From contig CM042020.1 of NCBI GenBank assembly GCA_023525975.1, positions 14,500,001 to 14,564,000 on the forward strand: a stretch of DNA of 64,000 nt, read 5' to 3'. Shown here piece after piece: positions 60,491 through 64,000 of this stretch (positions are counted from its first letter, which is position 1; each line of letters starts with the position of its first letter). The notes under the pieces were generated by a model. That model was not told where the DNA came from. It made no database searches and worked only from the letters and a program-made list of their open reading frames with translations. Both the position numbers and the translations under genes were made by a program. Source of the DNA: Smallanthus sonchifolius. Its lineage: Eukaryota > Streptophyta > Magnoliopsida > Asterales > Asteraceae.

Positions 60491-60896
60491 AGACAGAAAA
60501 CCCAGAATACAGGTGTCACCCTTCCTGATTGCACGTGTCCTCAAATAATTAACAAAGTTTAAAAGTCTTAACGAGAAAATAAAGAAATTTTATGGATTTA
60601 GCTTCATGAAGTTTCCACATGCTTAGAAAGATAAAGATAGAGAAGAAGATAAGAATATTATGAGGTTTTAGGATATAGGAAAGGATATTGTTTATTTAAT
60701 TAATTATTTAAGTATATACTAATAAGTCATGGATTTTTAACAAATAAGTCATCAAATAAAATAATAACTAATCATAGTAAGCATGTAGCACATAGCATGT
60801 AGCACATAACACATAATCATGAAACATAGCATAAGTAGGTGTCCTAAAGTTATGGTCTAGGTCAACGTGTCTAATAACCTAATTCCCTATAACCAA

Positions 60897-60909
60897 GGCT
60901 CTGATACCA
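60897..60909 (-). promoter_or_regulatory. Primer-binding site of element I
   Basis: Minus-strand TGGTATCAGAGCC three bases from the LTR at 60913. Confidence 0.92.
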
Positions 60910-60912
60910 ATC

Positions 60913-63171
60913 TGTCACACCCCGACCGATGGCGGAATCATCGGGGTGGGACATGTAGACTGTTCATAAGCACAAGGTTGACTAAATTGAAATATATTAA
61001 TTGTCAAATTCCATTACAAACATTCAAACAAAGCAAATTCCAGGAAAAGAAACATAATTGAAATACATAAGTTCTTTATTTATTTTAACTAAGTCCAAGC
61101 CTATATGTAGCACATCTTGATCAATCTCACATATTAGGACCTGAAACATGAATAAAATAAAGTCAACTAAAAAGTTGGTGAGTATAACACAGGTTTGTAT
61201 ATAGATAGCATATAGTTTGAAAAACAAATCCATACATATCATGATAAATAAGGCATTTATGGGGAGCAGCTATTGTGTAACTAAGTACAATCAAACCTTT
61301 GTAACTAGCATGTAAAATTGTGTTGTCGGTATCAATCACCCCAATCTGGGAGGGTTTGTCAGACTCAATAGATCTATCATTGAAAACCGTCGGCTTGAAT
61401 AGTTAATGATTGCACATAATCGCTTACAAAAGTTAGCACAACTAGCACTCGGGCATAAAGCTCAAATTGCACACATGAATGTAAAGCGGATTTGTACTTG
61501 TGTTGTTTGTGTAAATGTAAACATGTAATTTGAATAGTGTTCACGTTTCACCCCAAAAACGCAAAAGAGTAAAAGGGGCTATGTTTACTCACTTGATTTG
61601 AAGGCGTAGTTAACAAAGATACTAGATAGAATAAGGATCCTTGAAATGCACAAGTTAACCTAGTGTGTAATGCGTATTGTATCAATAGTGTGCACAAAAG
61701 TTTAAGTTTAAAGTTGAATTTGAATTTGTGTGTAAGGACATTGATTTGTACTTAAAAGTATTGAATAAAATATAAGGTTTTGAAATAAACATTGTTGAAG
61801 CATTTTGTTTAAGGTGTGAGTTTGAATAATTAATTAAGTAAATTAAATAATTATCGTTTGTGAAAATATTGCAAGAGTTAAATGTAGTTAAGTGTAAATA
61901 AATAAATGTCTTTGTTTAAATATAAAGTAAATAAATAATCATTATTTTATTTATTTATTTATAAAATGTAACTTAACCATTTAAATACTTTTTAAATGAA
62001 AGGTTTAGCAATAATTGTAAATGAAATTTTTATAAACTTTAAATAAATAATTTTCTATTTATTCCAAGATTAAGTATTTGATCTTTCTAAATAGAATTAA
62101 ATGCATTTTTATAAAAAACAACTATTTTTATTTTGTAATTTAATCAGAAATATTTATTGTTTGAAAAATATATAAAATTATAATTCTGCCAAAAATTTAA
62201 CTCACACACGACCATGCCTGGGAAGGGCACGATCGTGCTCGAACCACGGGCGCGACCATGCTAATCAGGGCGCGACCGTGTTGATCAAACAGAGGGCTTA
62301 ACTAACTAAATCATTAGGCACGACCGTGCCTTGGCCAGGCACGATCGTGTCTATGATTCTAAGACACGACTGAGATTAGCCAAAGGGCATGATTGGGTCT
62401 GGACAGGAGGCACGACCGCGCTGGAAGCCGGCATGACCTTGTCTCATGAGGCACGACCGCGCTAGATGATTAGCGCGACCGCGTCTGTTCCAAATCAGGA
62501 ACGAATTGACTAATTCTTATAATAACAGGGTTGGAAATCATAGGGCTTTCACCCAATAGATTATTACGAGTCTCTTTGTATAGATTAATTGTATTTAAAA
62601 CGTGTTTTGGATCGGATTCGATTAAACTATTTTGAACGAAAACTAGATTCGGGTTTGAGATGATTTCCATATTATAAGCCCAAATTAGGATGGGGCTTTA
62701 ATTGGTAGTCTTAATATTTTCGTTAATGGTAATGAAGTGAATATCCGTTACGAAATCAAACGATTCGGTGATTGAAACTGCATTTACGTTTCAACTGGTA
62801 CTAGGCATGACCGTTCCCAAACGAGGCGCGACCGTGCCTAGGCACCGGGCGCGATCGTTCCAAAGCAAGTCGCGCGACCGTGCCAAAGCACTCGGCGCGA
62901 CCGTGCCAGAACGAGGCGCGACCGTGCCTATTAGGGTTTCTTGCTACTTTTCAACATCAGACCTTGTAACTTTAGTCTTTTGCCATATTTGTATAATTAG
63001 ATACTTATGTATTGTTTTAATAGGATATAACCGAGTAAAATTTGCGGATTTTCATTGAAATATAGTATTAAATTGATGGTACGAAAAGAAACAAAACAGT
63101 GCACTAGAATTGAGTTTGAAATGCATTACATTGAATTGAAAATACGGATACTAAAAATCAGAAATGTTACA
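60913..63171 (-). repeat. 5' LTR of element I, with a 284-bp deletion
   Basis: 2259 bp against 2543 bp for the other LTR. The missing block would lie at about 62698; the other copy has it at about 51147-51430. CG-palindrome clusters at about 62205-62485 and 62810-62935. Confidence 0.95.
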
Positions 63172-63176
63172 TCATG

Positions 63177-63703
63177 TGCGTGTCAGAGGCAACACGCAGG
63201 ACTGTGATTGGTATCCCGATTGGATCAGGAACTGGATCCGCGAGGAGGAAGTCCCACCTCCACTCACTGCTGACATTGCTTTTTCTTCATCATCTTCTGT
63301 GCGAGCTTTGCCACCATTGAAGTACCCCTTTGAGCAGGTGTTAGCTGCCTTTGTAGCTAGGATGGACCGAGAGATCCGGAACATGAAAGATGCAGCAGGG
63401 GAGCTTTCTGGTGTATTAGAGCGACAGATTCTGATGAATCAGAAAATTGACAAACTGACTTCAGATTTAGCAGTCACTGATAAAGTCCATGAGAATTTCG
63501 CAAATGGATGTGTGGATATGGAAGACCGGCTGAAAACTGCAGAGTGGAACCTAGATATACTCCACACCAGGATTGAGCAAGTGGAGGCTCGACTTGCAGC
63601 TGCTGAAGCAGTAGGAGTTGCACCAGATGATGCACCCGCAGGAGATCAGGTCGAGGACGACGATGCAACATCTGATGTTACATCAGCTAGCAGTGGCATT
63701 TGA
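63177..63703 (+). pseudogene. Extra ORF of element H upstream of gag, second part
   Basis: In frame with 49228-49360 once I is removed. It encodes a Trp-rich patch (WYPDWIRNWIREEE), a Ser/Pro region, then about 95 residues with heptad-like Leu/Ile/Val spacing (coiled coil likely, about RMDREIRNMKDAAGEL to RIEQVEARLAAAEA) and an acidic tail (GDQVEDDDATSDV), ending with TGA at 63701. There is no zinc knuckle or protease motif. The product is unknown; it could be a structural or accessory protein. The TTG at the start and the I insertion make the copy non-functional here. Confidence 0.65.
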
Positions 63704-63960
63704 TATCTTATCTTCATTTCTTATTTACGTCTTTTCTTTTGAACCTAGATGGGCAGGGTCGTTCCCATCCAACGGATGTTTCTAGAATTTTGATGTTTGG
63801 TTGAATTTAGTTGTAATTGTTACAATTTATTTTATCAAGTATTACTATTATTGAAATGTTAGATGTTGTCGTTTAAATTTCTTTGTTTACTGGTACTTGT
63901 ATGATGATAAAAATGCGATGTATTTTTTTCTCATTATTGTATGTTGTGAATGTAAAGATA
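63704..63960. other. Noncoding spacer between the extra ORF and putative gag of H
   Basis: T-rich, 257 bp, without clear motifs. It shows the second ORF is not a direct read-through continuation of the first. Confidence 0.6.
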
Positions 63961-64000
63961 ATGTCTGGAAGAGGAAATAGACGTGGTGCACGCGCCGGAG
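63961..64000 (+). CDS. Start of the putative gag of element H, cut by the window edge
   Basis: ATG at 63961 opens a frame reading MSGRGNRRGARAG, a basic Gly/Arg-rich start similar in character to the gag starts of C (GGGRTGRRGGRTGR) and A (MPPRR). Only 13 codons are visible, so gag is an inference from position and composition. Confidence 0.45.
   Translation, partial: MSGRGNRRGARAG

Larger units (their letters stand above)
49361..63171 (-). mobile_element. Element I, Ty3/gypsy chromovirus-type, B subfamily, split by solo LTR J
   Basis: 13811 bp including J (about 10.0 kb without it): 3' LTR 49361-51903, broken gag-pol 51938-60226, primer site 60909-60897, 5' LTR 60913-63171. The LTRs are of the B type. 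A perfect TCATG flanks it. Inserted in the extra ORF of H. Confidence 0.96.
34784..64000 (+). mobile_element. Element H, large LTR retrotransposon, 3' part outside window, split by F/G and I/J
   Basis: On the plus strand: 5' LTR 34784-35159 plus 47056-49100 (about 2420 bp without insertions), primer site at 49104, then an internal region 49101-49360 plus 63177-64000. F/G lies in the LTR and I/J in the first ORF. The perfect duplications of F and I allow the parts to be placed in order with certainty. The superfamily cannot be decided because protease and polymerase are outside the window. LTR architecture resembles J. Confidence 0.88.

Noticed and set aside
63164..63176. Upstream extension of the H ORF into I's LTR end
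   Set aside because: These codons come from the LTR terminus and the target duplication.

Overview
The window is plant nuclear repeat DNA. Its base composition is AT-rich, and it is filled by long-terminal-repeat (LTR) retrotransposons with initiator-methionine tRNA primer sites (TGGTATCAGAGC) and Ty3/gypsy polyproteins, several ending in a chromodomain (Tekay/Del-like chromoviruses). Polyprotein and LTR style suggest a eudicot, perhaps Asteraceae; that is inference from recollection, not a search. I see no host gene, rRNA, functional tRNA or CRISPR array. I labelled the elements A to J.

Left nest (1-31478, in E at 31479-about 33800). Element D (+, decayed) holds element C (-) in its gag start. 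C holds element B (-) in its RNase H region. The left LTR of B holds element A (101-10331, -). A is intact: two 2476-bp LTRs with about seven differences by eye, a 5-bp target duplication TATGT, and one uninterrupted 1511-codon gag-pol ORF. D itself lies in an old LTR, E. The left ends of B, C, D and E are outside the window.

Middle (about 33800-34783). A decayed scrap of pol, a degenerate 26-bp tandem repeat and a 55-bp-spaced duplication.

Right nest (34784-64000). Element H (+) starts at 34784 and runs off the right edge. Its 5' LTR is split by F, a solo LTR (-, target duplication AAGTA), and F is split by G, a full-length element of the same family in the opposite orientation (36852-46495). 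H's internal region has an extra ORF upstream of a putative gag start at 63961. That ORF is split by element I (49361-63171, -, TCATG), and I is split by J, a 3763-bp solo LTR (+, GTTTG).

How the parts work: A is the only element here that looks capable of supplying gag, protease, reverse transcriptase, RNase H, integrase and chromodomain. B, G and I keep one reading frame broken by nonsense codons (I also by J). Beyond the nesting, the most interesting signals are noncoding: a splice-site-like module in the U5 of every LTR family present, a leader hairpin followed by a 10-bp palindrome in A, B, G and I, arrays of short palindromes in two unrelated LTR groups, a large LTR inverted repeat (F/G), and the extra ORF of H.
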